Source: Glossina fuscipes
Lineage: Eukaryota; Arthropoda; Insecta; Diptera; Glossinidae
Assembly (NCBI RefSeq): GCF_014805625.2
Contig: NW_023998414.1
Span: 42,980,319 to 43,044,318, forward strand
Reading direction: 5' to 3'
Length of the DNA: 64,000 nt
A model generated the notes under the pieces. It was not told the origin of the DNA. It saw nothing but the letters and a program-made list of their open reading frames with translations, and searched no databases. The position numbers and the translations under genes are program-made. This document shows, piece by piece, positions 11,819 through 24,665 of the stretch. Numbering within the stretch: the stretch's first letter is position 1; every line of letters begins with the position of its first letter.

Positions 11819-12734
11819 AACACAAAGGGAACTTTTTTAAAATATTATTTATGTGCAGCCCTTTTATTATGCTTTTATTGCTGTAAACATAATCGAAAAC
11901 GAAATAAATTTAATTTTATTTGAAAATCTTTTACTTAATTTGCCACGTTATGCAAATTTCTTATTAATAGCGAGTAAATATTTTTTTTAAATTAATTACA
12001 GAAAAGTGGAAGGCCTATAACGACAAATTTAAGTTACTTGCAAACTCGGACGGCGGTTTGCTGATTGCTTGCGTGTCAATCAACTTTGAACGGCTCTGAC
12101 AATCTTTTTTTAATTCGTAATTTCTTGTTACCGCTAAAACGTATGCTATTAATACAAATTTAATGAAATTTGATCCAAGCTATGACTTTTTAGTTTTATT
12201 TATTTCCCGCGACTACAAGAGTTCTAAATATAACATATTTTACTTCGATCGTCCCTTACATTGCAACCCTGTGCTAATTCATTTCGTTTCAATCTCTGTT
12301 GTTATCATTTCGCACTCAAAAATAACGTCATAATAATTCACTTATTGATGATATCTTGTTTATCTGAAGCATGTTTTATGTGTGAATTCGTTTTTGTTTT
12401 TACAATTTTTAAGTAAGAATTGTTCCTCCGTTTGTTAAACAATTAGAAAAATTAAAGTAGAAATGGAAAAACATAACAAAGCCAGACGATAAACAGATGC
12501 TAAAGAAATAGTTAGCGTTTTGGAGTGTTTTAAAAACTAAGTTTCTGCATGCGTAGATGAGCTTTAGAGAATTCAGAAAATTGAAGCAAGTCGTAAAATT
12601 GTTGAAGAATTCTGATTACTAGTCAAGTGACTTAAAGCCAGTGGACCACAAATTGAAAATCAAAATAAGAAAAGGACACATTAAAAGTTATTAGAGAAAA
12701 GTAATTCGCCTAATTGGAAGCAAACACATTGTCC
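11819..12734. other. Intergenic between AP-3 beta and SLC12A8-like genes
   Basis: About 0.9 kb of AT-rich sequence without coding signal. It should hold the promoter and 5' leader of the transporter. No transposon or microsatellite of note was seen. Confidence 0.6.
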
Positions 12735-15195
12735 ATGATGGACAATCAGAGGACTAACGGTTTTGTTGATGGGGGAAATGACGGCCGTCGAAGTCAACAA
12801 GTGAATTGGAATCGTTTCGGATTAGGTTCAGAGGAGGATGGTGAAGTGATAGTAGCCAATTTTCGTCAACGTGGCAATTGCGGTGGCTTTATTGACTTAG
12901 GAAGTGAGTATACGTATGCTTCTGGTGGTCACCAAGCTTCTGGAGCAAATGAGATTTTCGCTCAGGAACAAGGCGAGAAACCATGGTGGCGTTCTAATTT
13001 CTTTATATCTCAGCCCGTATTGTTTGGTACTTGGGATGGTGTGTTTACGTCGTGTCTAATCAACGTGTTCGGCGTTATTGTGTTTCTGCGTTCCGGTTGG
13101 ATAGTAGCACAGGCTGGCATTTTAAATGCTGTGCTTATCATATTTTGTACGGTTGTAATTGCTTTAGTTTCGGTTCTCTCCGCCGTGGGAATCTGCGAAA
13201 GATGTAGAGTCGAAAGCGGTGGCGTTTATTTTTTGATAGCACATACCTTAGGTTCCAGGTTTGGTGGCTCGTTGGGTTTATTGTATTGTTTTGGACAAGC
13301 TGTAGGGTGCGCCTTAAACGTAATGGGTTTCGGTGAATCGATGGCGGGGTTTGTTGGATTGGAAGACAATAAATGGGCTGTGCGAGGCTTCGCGACTGCT
13401 GCTGTTTTATTGTTGGGATGCATAAATGTAGCTGGGGTGAAATGGGTAATTAAATTGCAGTTTATATTGTTAATGATATTGCTTTTCTCGGCTTTGGACT
13501 TTATGGTTGGCAGTTTTATTGGAGAAGATTCAAGTGAGTATTTTGTAAATGATCCATAAGGCAATGGCTTTTAAAGAGTTCTCATTTTTATAGAAAACGG
13601 TTTCGACGGTTGGGTTAGTAATAATTTCCTAGAGAACCTTTGGCCAAAATATGAGAATGGTTATTCTTGGTTTCGTGTTTTTGGCGTTTTCTTTCCCACT
13701 GTCACTGGTGTGCTTTCGGGAATTAATATGAGCGGTGATTTGCGTGCGCCATCGACTGACATACCTAACGGCACCTTGGCCGCTTTCGGTACCTCGTAAG
13801 ATATATTGACGCCAACGACTAAGAGCATTAATTAACCAATTGTGTTTTCGCAGCACTTTTCTTTACTTAGTTTTCATCCTATTTCTGGGTTCGACTTGTC
13901 AAAGAACTACACTATTGAACGATTTCATGATTTCAGTTAAAGTATCAGCTCTTCATTTTCTCCTCATGGCTGGGATTTATGTGTCCAGCATGTCTTCATG
14001 TTTAGGAGCTATGTATGGGACGCCTCGTGTTCTGCAAAGTATAGCTAAAGAAAGCGTTATACCTGGCATTGACATATTGGGGAAAGGAGTAAGTTTATGA
14101 ACAAGTAAATCCGGAAGAAAAGAGTTTGAAAAAAAATAATATGCTTGCAGAGAGGCCCCAATAAAGTGCCCCTTTATTCAATGGCTGTAGTGGCTCTGGT
14201 AACAGTAACCTTTATCATTGTAGGCGATATTAATTTTCTGGCACCCATCGTCACCATGCCGTTTTTATTAACGTATGCCTGCATAGATTATTCGTATTTC
14301 GCTTTGGCACAAACTTTTGATATACAAGAACAAAGAGAAGAACGTTTTCGTATACAAGCTTCATCACCATCGTACGAGAGCCGGCGATATGGAGCCATGC
14401 CTGAAGGTAGCGATTTAGATTTGCTATTTCCCGATAGAGTGCGTCACAAAAATTTGCAAACCCCGCAAAACTCACCTCAACATATGCCTTCTACGATAAG
14501 TGATAATCACTTCGCTTCTGCGACTGCCGCCAATGGCGAACTGGTAGCCAACCCTGAAATTGAAACCAGAAATATTATAAATGAAACTGTAAACCACAAT
14601 TATGCAGGAGGTGTTTTAGACGTGGTTGCGACACAAGATGAAGAGCCTATTGCCCCGATTCGGGCGCCTATACACCAGAAAACGAAAAATTGGTATTCGG
14701 GTTACTGCAATCGATGGGCTTCTTTATTGGGAGTAAGTAGAAAAATGTTAACATAAATGCGCGCTTATAATGAACGAATGATTCTTCTTTAAGGCATTTA
14801 CCAAAATATTGGTCATGTTAATGGTTAATTGGTACTATGCTTTAACATGTTTTTTGGTGGTCTTTATCATTTGGTTTTATGTAGGAACTGCCAATCCAGC
14901 TGTTAAACCAGGTGTTACGGCCGAGTTCAACTTTTTCGGCTGGTTAAAAAGTGTCATATTCCGTTGCTTTGGGTGAGTTCAATAAAATTGAAATGAAATT
15001 CTCTCTCATGAGACCGTTTGTTTGTACGCTTCTAGTAAACGTATGCACGAATATGAACAAATAGTGGTGACACCATCATGCCCTGGTGTTGATCTATCAC
15101 CCACACAATTAAATGAGGATAATGAGGACTTTTCTCAGAGAAGGCGCTACCACCATTCTTCGGTGGTTGAAGGTCATTTAATCAATGATATTTAA
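12735..15195 (+). CDS. SLC12A8: SLC12 cation-chloride cotransporter family member 8-like, 6 exons
   Basis: Exons 12735-13533, 13594-13795, 13854-14088, 14151-14732, 14794-14972 and 15036-15195 join in frame with GT-AG introns of 58-63 bp and give 718 residues, against about 714 in human SLC12A8. The family comprises multi-pass transporters of the amino acid-polyamine-organocation superfamily; the substrate of this member is debated. Evidence: PVLFGTWDGVFTSCLINVFG at the first membrane segment (about residue 94), then RSGW, ESGGVYFLIAHTLG, INVAGVKW, SGINMSGDL (substrate-site loop), LGAMYGTPRVLQSIA and GRGPNKVPLY, all in the order of the human protein. A variable hydrophilic linker spans about 469-595, two more membrane segments follow, and the tail RRYHHSSVV matches human RYHHSS. 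The start could equally be the next ATG at 12738. An AATAAA lies 40 bp after the stop. Confidence 0.97.
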
Positions 15196-15234
15196 AGCGA
15201 CCTATTTCAACGCATTTCATGCACTATTAAGCTA

Positions 15235-15240
15235 AATAAA
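15235..15240 (+). terminator. AATAAA poly(A) signal of the SLC12A8-like gene
   Basis: The hexamer starts 40 bp after the TAA, in the sequence GCTAAATAAAATG. Confidence 0.6.
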
Positions 15241-18200
15241 ATGTTTAAGTCCTTCTATGAACGATAATATGGTAAATAGACACATACCGCTCCATCCATT
15301 CGTTGAATATACCCGTATTAAAAAAATGAAGAGTTCAAAATATATAAATGTAAAGCAATAAGATTTATTATATGCTTCAGTTAATTTATATGTTCAATTA
15401 TAAGTTCAAAAAGCATTTCTGAACGTTTCTCCTCCGCTTTTAAGACAGCATTTATTATCTAATAAGAGAAAACTTTCCTTTCGTGTTATCGTTACGCGTG
15501 TTATCTTATATACTATAAGATATAAGATGAATAGTTTTGCTCAATGCAATTAATTAATTAATTTTAGTGCTAAAAGTATAGACTTATTTCGGTATTTACA
15601 ATAAGCACTAAGAAGGAAGGTATGTTTCCTTTCTCCAATTTGTTATAGGAGGCATATGTGATATTTCAAATACTAGTTTTCTTTTCATATTTTGAAAACA
15701 CTATAAAGAAGGATAGAAGAAAAGCAGCTTCAGAAAATTGCAAAGCTAGAAAAGAAAATAATGAAATAAAATAAAAGTTTTAATAATTTTGTTTAATATT
15801 TTACTAATGATTTATATGGTTTATACAATTTTTTTTTTTATTATTTTTTTATGTATTTATGAAAATAGCGAAATGAAAACATTTTTCATATGTATCAAGT
15901 AACTAATTGCTAAATAAATTTGAAAATAATGTATATTATGTAATATAATAAATTATACTTACGACCAAAAAATAAATTTTAAAATCTTATCTATACTTTT
16001 ATATTTATAGAAATGATTATTAAAAAATTTTTGCACATTTTGATGATAATTAAGAAAAGAAGTAAAGCTCTTCAACTTGTTTACGATAGCAAAGAAGAAC
16101 GTTTGTATTTAAATAAATTTTAACATTTGTGTATGTTTAATATGTTGAGAAGAGAAAATTTTCTTATTTCACCCGAGCGACATTAACTTCCGACAAAAAC
16201 AAAAAGTATATAAGAAGTGAAGCAATTTCCTCTTGGCATATTTTTTTCTGTTTTTCAGGGAGCGAAACATGTTACACTAAATGCCAAGATGTCATAAATA
16301 TGGAAATTTGCCGCCAGCCAAGGGATAATTTCTCTTTGCTGCTATCAATTTGTTAACATCCATTTTCTGTTTTACGTTGAAGCTCGTTATTTATTAACTT
16401 TTGATGTGCTAAGCATATAAGTGATGAGCGAAGCATAGAAATATTTGCATGTGTAATTAAATGGACACAAAAGCGACACATTCTGATATTGTCTGAAGTT
16501 TGAAGTTCAAAAACACACTGTACCATACCATAGCCTAATTTCATATACATAAGCAATTTGAAGCAGTTATTAATACGTTAATTGGAAGATAGTATTTTGT
16601 GTACCAGGAATGACACTAGTAATGAAGTGCTTCTTAGGAGGAGTTTGTCAACACTCACCTCTGCTTTAAAGAGTGCCTTGAAGCTATCCCATGAGTACGA
16701 AAGCAGCTATCGCAGAAGCAAATAAGGAAAAAAAGAGGTTCGTCTATTGGACCGCCTTAGACGGATTGCTACAGTTCGCAACTTCCTATCTAGATTTTCT
16801 TAAAAGAGAACTGAAAATAAAGAGAATTCTTGAAACAACTTTAATATCTAGTTAAGTGCATAGGATTTCTTGAAATAATTGCGTCGATTTTATCTATATA
16901 TATATATATATTTTTTTTTTGCAGGCAATCAATTGCGAATTGTATGCACTAGGAATACTGCCAAGACGAGATATGTATGTCGTTCACTCAAAACATTGAT
17001 TTCCTGACCCGCCGTAAAACGCTTTGGATATCATGTTCGAATTTTTAAACTATCGTTTAAGATGATAAACAAATTGTGTGAAACTTTTACATAATGTTCT
17101 TACCTAAGTGTTAAATAGGTCTTTGAAGTGCACACAGCTTTCGGCGGGATTTTAGTTCCGCGCTTAAAAATTCTATTAAATACGAAAGCTCAATAATTTT
17201 TACATTGCTTTTCGTTAAGCCCTTTTCTACGTACTAAATCAATAAAATGAAAAATGTTCACATGGACAGCCGTATAAGAATAAAAGCATGTAGAATGGAT
17301 AGCGTGTAAAACGAGGATTACTCGCCTCAGTACATTAGATGCTAAACCACCCAATGCTTTCTCACCAGAGAAAGAGAAAAATAAGCAACGCAATGAATGA
17401 TCTCTTTTCTCCGTTGAGTCGATGCGCTGCTTCTTTTTCAATAACTTTTCCCAAAGAACTTCGATTCAATTCGTTTAAAGTTTCCGCAGCACATTAGACA
17501 CGTGACAGACGACAATTTTTTTTTGTTTATGAATTTTGCGTGAAAAAATTCTTCTAATTTACTCTACTGGCTCGCGATCGTTTCATTTTAAGAATAAATG
17601 AAATAATTCTCAGCCCTAGCTCACCATATGGACACTTGTTTCTGTAATTCACAAAACAATGAATTAGTTAATCGCTTCTAATCAGCAATCACATATATAA
17701 AGTTCATATTCTCCCTTTCTTTAAGACGCTTCACGCACGCTTCAAATCATGAGAAAGAAACATTTTTTTGAATCTTACGTCATAAGGAAAACTCTAAAGG
17801 TTATTTTGTTTATAATCGTTCATCCTTTTACTGGATGCGCGATTTTATTTTCTCCACTACTTGTTATGCTTTAGTAAGAAAAACGCCTTTTTTTTTCCAC
17901 TGTTAGCTTTGCAACATCATATTTGGTGCGTTTTCTTGTTATGTCGTGATCTAAACGAACGCTTTGAATGCTTTCGAAATAGTTTCCGACAATGAATTGT
18001 TTGTTATTTGGTCTTTTGACGAATGTTACGCAATGAATTAGTGTAAAGCCGTAACAAACAAAAAATTATATTATTTATATAAATAATTTAGAAAATGTAC
18101 ATATGAGTACATTTACATAAACTGGAAAATTTAGTAAACCGTCGAAGATGAGGTTTTTATGCGAGAGCAGCAGCAGATAAGCACATTATAAATTAGAAGA

Positions 18201-20100
18201 CAAACGGCAAACGATGCAGTGACCAATTTACCAGATTCCGTTTATATTACCGTTTATTTGATTATGATTGAGATAAGTTTCACGCTTAAGAGCAATAGCT
18301 GTAAAAGAGACGTACCCTCAACTCTCTTCTTAGAGGCATGTAAACGTAAGGTGTTGAGAAATGTTTGCAACATTATACAACGTCGCACGTTCAACGTCAG
18401 TGTTAAAGAAAAGATTAAGCTTCTTTTTTTTTTTTATTAGTTCTCTTAAGGACGGAGACGAGGAGATGAACAGTTTTAATTCTGCAGATCTCTCTGAAAA
18501 TTTTGAATTGGTTTGATGGACTATTGCCGAAATACTTACATAACCAAAGTCAATAAAAATGTAAATAAATAGTGCCGTAATGCCGTAATGCCGTAAACGT
18601 AAAGTCAAACGATTAAAAATGTAATAAAAGAAACCTTGTCTACCTTTAATAACTTTCGACTTGAGTTTGCTTGTTTGTGACAGCGCTATAAACTCCATCA
18701 TCTCAATGTCTTCTCTATAATAACTTTTCTGACAATTGCTTCTTTTTTTTTTTTTTTTCTTTTATTTTAACTTACAATCTCGCCGAAGCTTGCTTTGTCC
18801 CGCTTATTTCTGTTTGAAATGATTTTTTAGCTTACAACGCTCACCCGGTCAACCTCTCCCTATATTCTCTCATCACAATCACTTTGTGTGGATATAAATA
18901 TTCGCGATTATATTGGATTGCAAATAATCGCCTGAGTTATATAAATTATTAACAAACTCGACTAATACAAGGGGACTCGTATACTCCCCGCATTTATTGT
19001 GTATCAACAATCTCATGTATTCATTTATGGTGGACCTTATCGTCGAAGTTTGTTTTTCATTGTTATATTAATGGCTTTGGCCCATATTTTATGTACTGTT
19101 TTGAATACTTACTTGTTAAAGGAAAAAGTTATTTTATATATGTAGATCTGAAGTCATTATCGAGCCATAGGTCGCAGATTAAAACAGGAAAAAAAAGAAA
19201 GAACTTGGATTAACTGGATTTTGAAAATGAGTCAAAATTCGAAAAAAATTTGCAACACTTTATAGTGTGATATGGAGCAAAGGGAGAGTTCTTCGTAGGC
19301 TTGCGAAATAAATCGCTGTGTTTGCATGCAAACGGTTTATTCATTTCGACATTAAAGACGTACCGCGACTCTGCTAAACCCCTTCAAAGTTCTCGAAAAA
19401 TAAGATTAGGTAGACAAAAAATTCGATATTTAGGTATTGACAGAGCTAAGAGAGTAACAATTTGAACCGACTCAATTTCCGTTGGCGAATTGCTGCTGAA
19501 ATGAAATGAAATTGCGTCATCGTTGAAGAGACAGAAATAATGAGCGATGAAAGCGACGAAGCGCGTAATATATGACAAAAGTTGGTCAAAAAAAAATTGG
19601 TAGTCTCAAATGGACAAAGCTGCACAAATACTGCTGAAGCTTGCTTTGACTTCACATATAGCTGATGCTTAATGCTTGTTGGAATTGGAAAGGAATGATG
19701 TATCGTGAGTTGCTCGATCCTAAGCGAATGATTGATTCCAATCTCTATTGTTTGATTTTTGCGAAAACAATATCATAAAGTTTTCACTGATCTGATTTAA
19801 CTGATTTAGTTATTATATAAAATAAAAAGCAAACAAATGTCATATAAGAGCATTGAAATAAAATTCAACCCGGTTTTATATATAAAGATAAAGCTTACAA
19901 ATAGTAATTGATTTAATAGCATTTAATTTAAAAATTAAATTTAAAGTTTCAGAATAATTTTTCAAATTTTCAAATTCTGTCACTGATTGGAAAATTAATT
20001 AATTTTTCTTTTTACGCTCTATACGAGCGATTTAATTTCTTCTTCTCTCTTTCTTTCTCTTACTCGCTTCCCATTTTTCCCTGCCAGCATATTTTTTCTC
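15241..20100. other. Gene-poor AT-rich DNA
   Basis: No coding sequence is supported over nearly 5 kb. Small tracts include (TA)n and poly-T at 16896-16920, a TGCCGTAA triplet array at 18572-18597 and poly-T at 18744-18758. Short open frames on both strands lack any family signature. Confidence 0.6.
18572..18597. repeat. Short tandem repeat, unit TGCCGTAA
   Basis: Three near-perfect head-to-tail copies (GTGCCGTAATGCCGTAATGC, then CGTAAACG). Confidence 0.85.
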
Positions 20101-20963
20101 TTACATCGATTGAACAAAAATTGTTCCAACAGTTAAGGCAGTTAACTTAACTAAGTTAAGTGCTATACGTCGACGTGTTAAGTTAGGCGAAAATCGGTCG
20201 TGTCACCTGAAAAGTTTATTATGGTAAAATAAAACGAAATAAAAAAAACTATATATATATATATATGTATTAAATTTAGCGCAGTTTAATAAATAAAAGC
20301 AAAAATTGGAGTAAAAGTAATTTTATTAATTAAATATTCGCATACTTCAAGTTAAACTGTTTTCCGTGTTCATGTGGTCTCAGGTGAAAGTAACAGAAAC
20401 AAAGTTTTGTAATATAATACAAATATAAATGATAATCAAAAATATAACCAAATTCATGTTTAATGAATCATGTCGCACTTAACTAAGAAAAAAAAAAAAA
20501 AAAATGACCACAACCGTCAACCAGTAGTAATTAAAACCAATTGAGAGAGTTCACAAAAACAAAAAAAAAAACAAAAAAAAAAACCAAAAAAAGAAATCAA
20601 TTTTAAATAAAGAAAAGCAAACGCTGACCAAAGAGACAAAACCCCCAATCGACCTATTTTCAACCGATATGATACGCAATAAACTCCGAAACATTCACCA
20701 TTGAAAAAAAAAAAAAAAAATAGTAAAAAACATAGCAAAAAACGGTCAACGCGACAAAAACAACAACAACAATAACAATAACAATTGCAACATTGGCCAA
20801 CGCAGCAACTTAACACAACTAGATCGCTTAATTATTTTTCGTTATCGCACTTAACAAACAATTATTTGTTGCGTTCGTTACGTTTGTTATGTTAATTAAC
20901 TGAATCTTTCTAAATGGATGTTAGATGAATTCTTTTACTCTTACTGAGTGTGCGTGTGTGTAT

Positions 20964-20994
<31 letters not shown>

Positions 20995-21355
20995 CTTGTC
21001 TTATCCATGCATTTTTACTGTTTCCCGCCTGTCATAAGCATACATACGCACACACATACATACATACATACATACATACTATGCGAATAAATACGGGAAT
21101 TCAATCAACTTTTAAGGAAATCGGCGTATTACGCGTTGTTGCAACAAACTAGATTGTTGACGTATGGTTTACCGTAAACTTTTAATTCTGTTTGTTTGCA
21201 TTTTTTTTTAACTTTTTTTTTTTTATTTTTATTTTTATTTATTTTTTTTAATTTTATCAGATAACTTGTTTTATGTGGTAGCAGCATCACAACAGCAGCA
21301 TCAACAGCATCATATCATCAAAAGTGATAGTCTTACGGCAAAGACCGACTGACAG
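20101..21355 (+). promoter_or_regulatory. Candidate promoter / 5' non-coding exon ending at a strong splice donor
   Basis: The stretch has features common in long fly 5' leaders: CAACAACAACAATAACAATA (about 20,760), CAGCAGCATCAACAGCATC (about 21,293) and a consensus donor GACAG|GTGAGT at 21,355/21,356. No long frame begins with an ATG and crosses the donor. The first coding exon of the secreted-protein gene at 29,004 starts 5 nt after an acceptor (TTTTTCAG), so that gene needs an upstream non-coding exon, and this is the best-looking one. The intron would be about 7.6 kb. The exact start of the exon is not visible. Confidence 0.35.
20947..21079. repeat. (TG)n and (CATA)n microsatellites
   Basis: A TG-rich array with TATG interruptions covers 20,947-20,994. 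A CACA/CATA array covers 21,039-21,079. They lie within the candidate 5' exon region. Confidence 0.9.
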
Positions 21356-21807
21356 GTGAGTAGTGCATAGAGATTTTACTGGAATTTCAAAAGATATGCG
21401 CATTACTAGTATACCTCAATAAAGCGAACGAATAAAAGAAAACAAAAAATTGATTAAACTATATATTATTTTCTTTTTGTTTTTGTTTTTTTTTTTTTTT
21501 TTTTCCTTTTTATTGTAATTCATAAATTGATTTTTGCAGTTATGAAATATTATAGGAAAGTTATGTAAAAAAAAAAAGAAAAGAAACTAAATAAATATTT
21601 AAAGTCATTGACTTGACTTAATTTCAATTACTTCCTTTAGAGCAGGAAAGTAGAGAAAGCAACGATTACTTCATAGCAATTAACTTAACTTACAATTGAC
21701 AGTAAAAAGGACGCTTTCTACGAGTTAAGCCACTTGAAAGTAATTAGTTCTTTGCGAAGGGGCTATATGAAGCGAATGAAAAAAGGAATTGGGGAAGACG
21801 AAGACAA

Positions 21808-21866
21808 GAGAAAAGAAAAGAAACGAAAAGAAACGAAAAGAAACGAAAAGAAAAGAAAAGAAAAAG
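21808..21866. repeat. Purine tandem repeat, unit GAAAAGAAAC
   Basis: Pentamer/decamer array AAAAG/AAACG on the plus strand; purely purine plus C. Confidence 0.85.
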
Positions 21867-22128
21867 ACATTAAATATATAAATTTCATAATTCCGAATAA
21901 CAATTAACAACACGTTAACGACACATACACGAACTGCACGGTTATGAAAATTTTATAATAAAATAAAGCATTTAAAAGAAGTTAAAGCTACAATGAAACC
22001 AGTTTAATAAATTGCAAACAGACTTTTTTGTTTAAAACTTTTACTATGCGCCGTAGACTCGCGCGGAGTTGATTGGTCGGCCGCGTTGTTCTTCTTTTTT
22101 TTTTATACATAGACACATAGATATATAG

Positions 22129-22131
<3 letters not shown>

Positions 22132-22166
<35 letters not shown>
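22132..22166. repeat. (AT)n microsatellite
   Basis: About 17 AT units following ATAGATATATAGAT variants. Confidence 0.9.
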
Positions 22167-22169
<3 letters not shown>

Positions 22170-22369
22170 GACCTGTTGTGCTTGACCTTACTTATGTTGA
22201 CGGCCTCGTCATCACATACAAATCTTAATGATATTTAGACTTTGATAAATAATATAAGTAAGTAAAACCCAGTTAGCTATTAGTCGATTATATTTTTGAA
22301 ACTTTTCCCAAATAAGGAAAGGAAAACTGATCGATTTTTGCACAAAATAATCTTCTAATCATTTCAATT

Positions 22370-23194
22370 TTAATTTTTATCTTCATCTGCTTCCGATGGT
22401 CCCGGTTTTTGTATTGATTGCATTTTCTCGGCAATTTTTTTCTTTGGGGCCTCTTTCGTAGCCAAATGAGGATGACGCACTTGAAAGCTGTCGAAATGTA
22501 TTAACGGTGGCACATCCTTGATGTAAAGGGCGGCGAACATTTCGTTAGTGTCACGCATTCTATCGAAGGGTCGACGATTGCGCAACATAAACATTGAATA
22601 GATTGTAGTTACAATTTGAATAAAATCATTTTCGGTCACAAAATCGCGGTCGGCTTGAAGCAAAGCCACATAAGTTATGCGCGGCATTTTCATGTGTCTT
22701 GCCACCTCGCAAATGGCATTGTGAAAGCGCCTCATAAAGCATTTATCGGGCAATAAATTTTCATCGACACGATAGGAGAAAAAATGTAAACTATCTTTAT
22801 TGCTATCATCTGGATGGAGATTAATTCCACTTTGTAACGTAGTGTTAAGCAATTCTAAGAAATCACTCACGTACGTGCTTCTCACAATTAAACGAAGCGC
22901 GGTCCATGATCGAGCCTCCGCCGTCATACATTTGACTAAAGCGACGGCTCTTATCGCATTTTGATCATCCGTAACCATAATGCTGCAATCATTTTCCAAA
23001 ATGTGATTAATAATACGAAGCATATCCTCTTCAACGCCCGGATCTTCACCGACTTTTAACAATTCAAACAGTCTATGATTTCGACATCCCTCCATCATAT
23101 ACGATCTGACTTGGGGTCGCATTTTCTCATGTATATCGGTAATCCGAAGATTTTTATAGGCACCCCAATCTATGCCCAAAATGTGATCCACCAT
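22370..23194 (-). CDS. Unrecognised 274-residue protein, intronless
   Basis: A single open frame of 275 codons including stop, well above chance in this AT-rich DNA and with normal codon and amino-acid composition. I do not recognise the family. It is soluble: no signal peptide and no membrane segment. It has mixed alpha/beta character, with a likely strand-turn-strand at about residues 71-90 (SIMVTDDQNAIRAVALVKCM), which is reminiscent of the central sheet of GNAT acetyltransferases but lacks a visible acetyl-CoA loop. A basic patch DKCFMRRFHNAICEVARH follows mid-protein, and the tail is Lys/Glu-rich (KEAPKKKIAEK to DEDKN). The start is the ATG at 23,194; a TTG ten codons upstream is in frame but unlikely. 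A lone, intronless, compact gene in a gene-poor stretch, possibly inside a large intron on the other strand, would suit a tissue-restricted gene, but expression cannot be seen. Confidence 0.8.
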   Translation of the reverse strand: MVDHILGIDWGAYKNLRITDIHEKMRPQVRSYMMEGCRNHRLFELLKVGEDPGVEEDMLRIINHILENDCSIMVTDDQNAIRAVALVKCMTAEARSWTALRLIVRSTYVSDFLELLNTTLQSGINLHPDDSNKDSLHFFSYRVDENLLPDKCFMRRFHNAICEVARHMKMPRITYVALLQADRDFVTENDFIQIVTTIYSMFMLRNRRPFDRMRDTNEMFAALYIKDVPPLIHFDSFQVRHPHLATKEAPKKKIAEKMQSIQKPGPSEADEDKN

Positions 23195-24399
23195 AATAAG
23201 ATAAGTCAAACAAAAATTTTGCAAAAAAGCAAAATCGAAATTTTTAAAGCCTTAAAAATTCGAAAATAAAATAAAATTTAATTGAATTTTGATAACAACA
23301 ATGTCTTCTCTTGAATTGCTTGATTTGCTCGGATTGCGATAGATGACAGTTTCTCCATTTCTCCATTCCAATTGAAATTATAAAATTAAAGTAACGGTGT
23401 CTCTGCCATTCATAGTTCTGTCGATCATAGTTAGAGCAGCGTAAAAAATGAAAATAAGCCCTTTAAAGACTATCCGCCTTTCAATTGTCTGTATGCAGTC
23501 AATCAAGTCAGCCATCTATCTGACAATAATAATTAATTGAAAGTTAATATAACATTATTGAGCGCTCAGCCATGTATAATAATGAATATTGATTGAGCTC
23601 TTCATTATCATAGAGATGGTAGGCGGACAAAATTAACGCTTCAGAGAATTTCAAACTGTGAACTATAAAATTTAAAATGCTTCCAAAAGCTCATAATGGC
23701 GAAAAGAATTTTGAGATTGCTGACGTATAAGTAGGAGGAACGTTGCAAAGGCGTCACGCGGCAATCATAAAAATTTTTTGAGAGTTTTATTGTAACTCTC
23801 TGTATTGCTCCGGAGAACCAATTTATTTAATAACACTCCTTTTAGCGCCAATAAGAAGGAGTCACATTATGTTCGTCGGTGTGTAGATTACGGCATCTTC
23901 CAGCGCTGAAATTACATGTGGCGGATGTATTTATTGGTCTTCTGCTTAACACGACCCCATTAGTAATAATTTAGCGGATTAAGCCGCGTCTCTGACTTTA
24001 TGGTGATGTGATCATAAAAGTTTACGGTTTTATCACATCATAAGGTAAGACCACAATCCTAATGGCATATGCCACGTGCATATATGTTCCCATTGCAATT
24101 ACATTTTTCCATTCTTCTGATAGTCTACGAATTCCGCGTCAAACGAACAAACCATCGTTCGTGGCTATGCATGAAACAATTTCTTGTTTTCTTTCATTTC
24201 ATAAGTCCATATATAGATAGATGTAAGGAGCAAAGCAGCACACAGTTCAGCGTTCCTAACGTTTTTGGGATGGGCTTTAAAATGTGCGGTTAAGTCTTAT
24301 CGCATAGAAGAAGCAATATATATTATCTGTTGACATGTTGTAGTGTATTCCCTTTCAATGTCAAATTCGAGTCAAAATCGCTCTTTGTAAGCGTTTTTT
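23195..24399. other. Non-coding, no recognisable element
   Basis: 1.2 kb of AT-rich sequence. The first few hundred bases are the likely promoter of the minus-strand gene starting at 23,194. Short open frames have no family signature. Confidence 0.55.
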
Positions 24400-24665
24400 A
24401 TGCCCTACACCAATTGTGGGTATATTAAATTTATGCGGACGTATATAATTGATCGATTCAGAATCGTTTTCTAATCGAATTCGATCGATCTAAGCCTGTC
24501 TGTCCGCCTGTCCATCTTGTTTTCTTGTATTGAATCTGCAGGCTGCAATTTTTCAGATATCTTTATAAAACCTGGTACTCTAAAGCGTTTTGGCTCAAGG
24601 ACGAACGCTATTGAATATGGCTGCAATCGGACCACTTTTTCGAGCACTGCCACTGTAATCGTAGG
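24400..24665 (+). mobile_element. Family-2 dispersed GTCY repeat
   Basis: It starts TATGCCCTACACCA, then GGGTATATTAAATTTATGCG, GATCGATTCAGAATCG, a GTCY run (24,497-24,513) and a tail with GCAATCGGACCACTTTTTCG. The same blocks recur, inverted, at 25,345-25,650 and 34,385-34,655. It has no coding capacity. Confidence 0.7.

Larger units (their letters stand above)
21356..22369. other. AT-rich non-coding DNA with simple repeats
   Basis: Homopolymer T (about 21,487-21,504), a purine array built from GAAAAGAAAC units (21,808-21,866) and an (AT)n array (22,132-22,166). No gene seen. The right end should include the 3' untranslated region of the minus-strand gene that ends at 22,370. Confidence 0.6.

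Noticed and set aside
13226..13564. 112-codon minus-strand frame
   Set aside because: Antisense of the SLC12A8-like first exon.
17681..17876. TATA-like box followed by a 41-codon membrane-type frame
   Set aside because: Short, AT-driven, with no conserved motif. Both signals are common by chance at this base composition.
20517..20816. Cys-rich 99-codon minus-strand frame
   Set aside because: The Cys/Phe runs are the antisense of CAA/A-rich low-complexity DNA in the candidate 5' leader; no signal peptide or knottin spacing.
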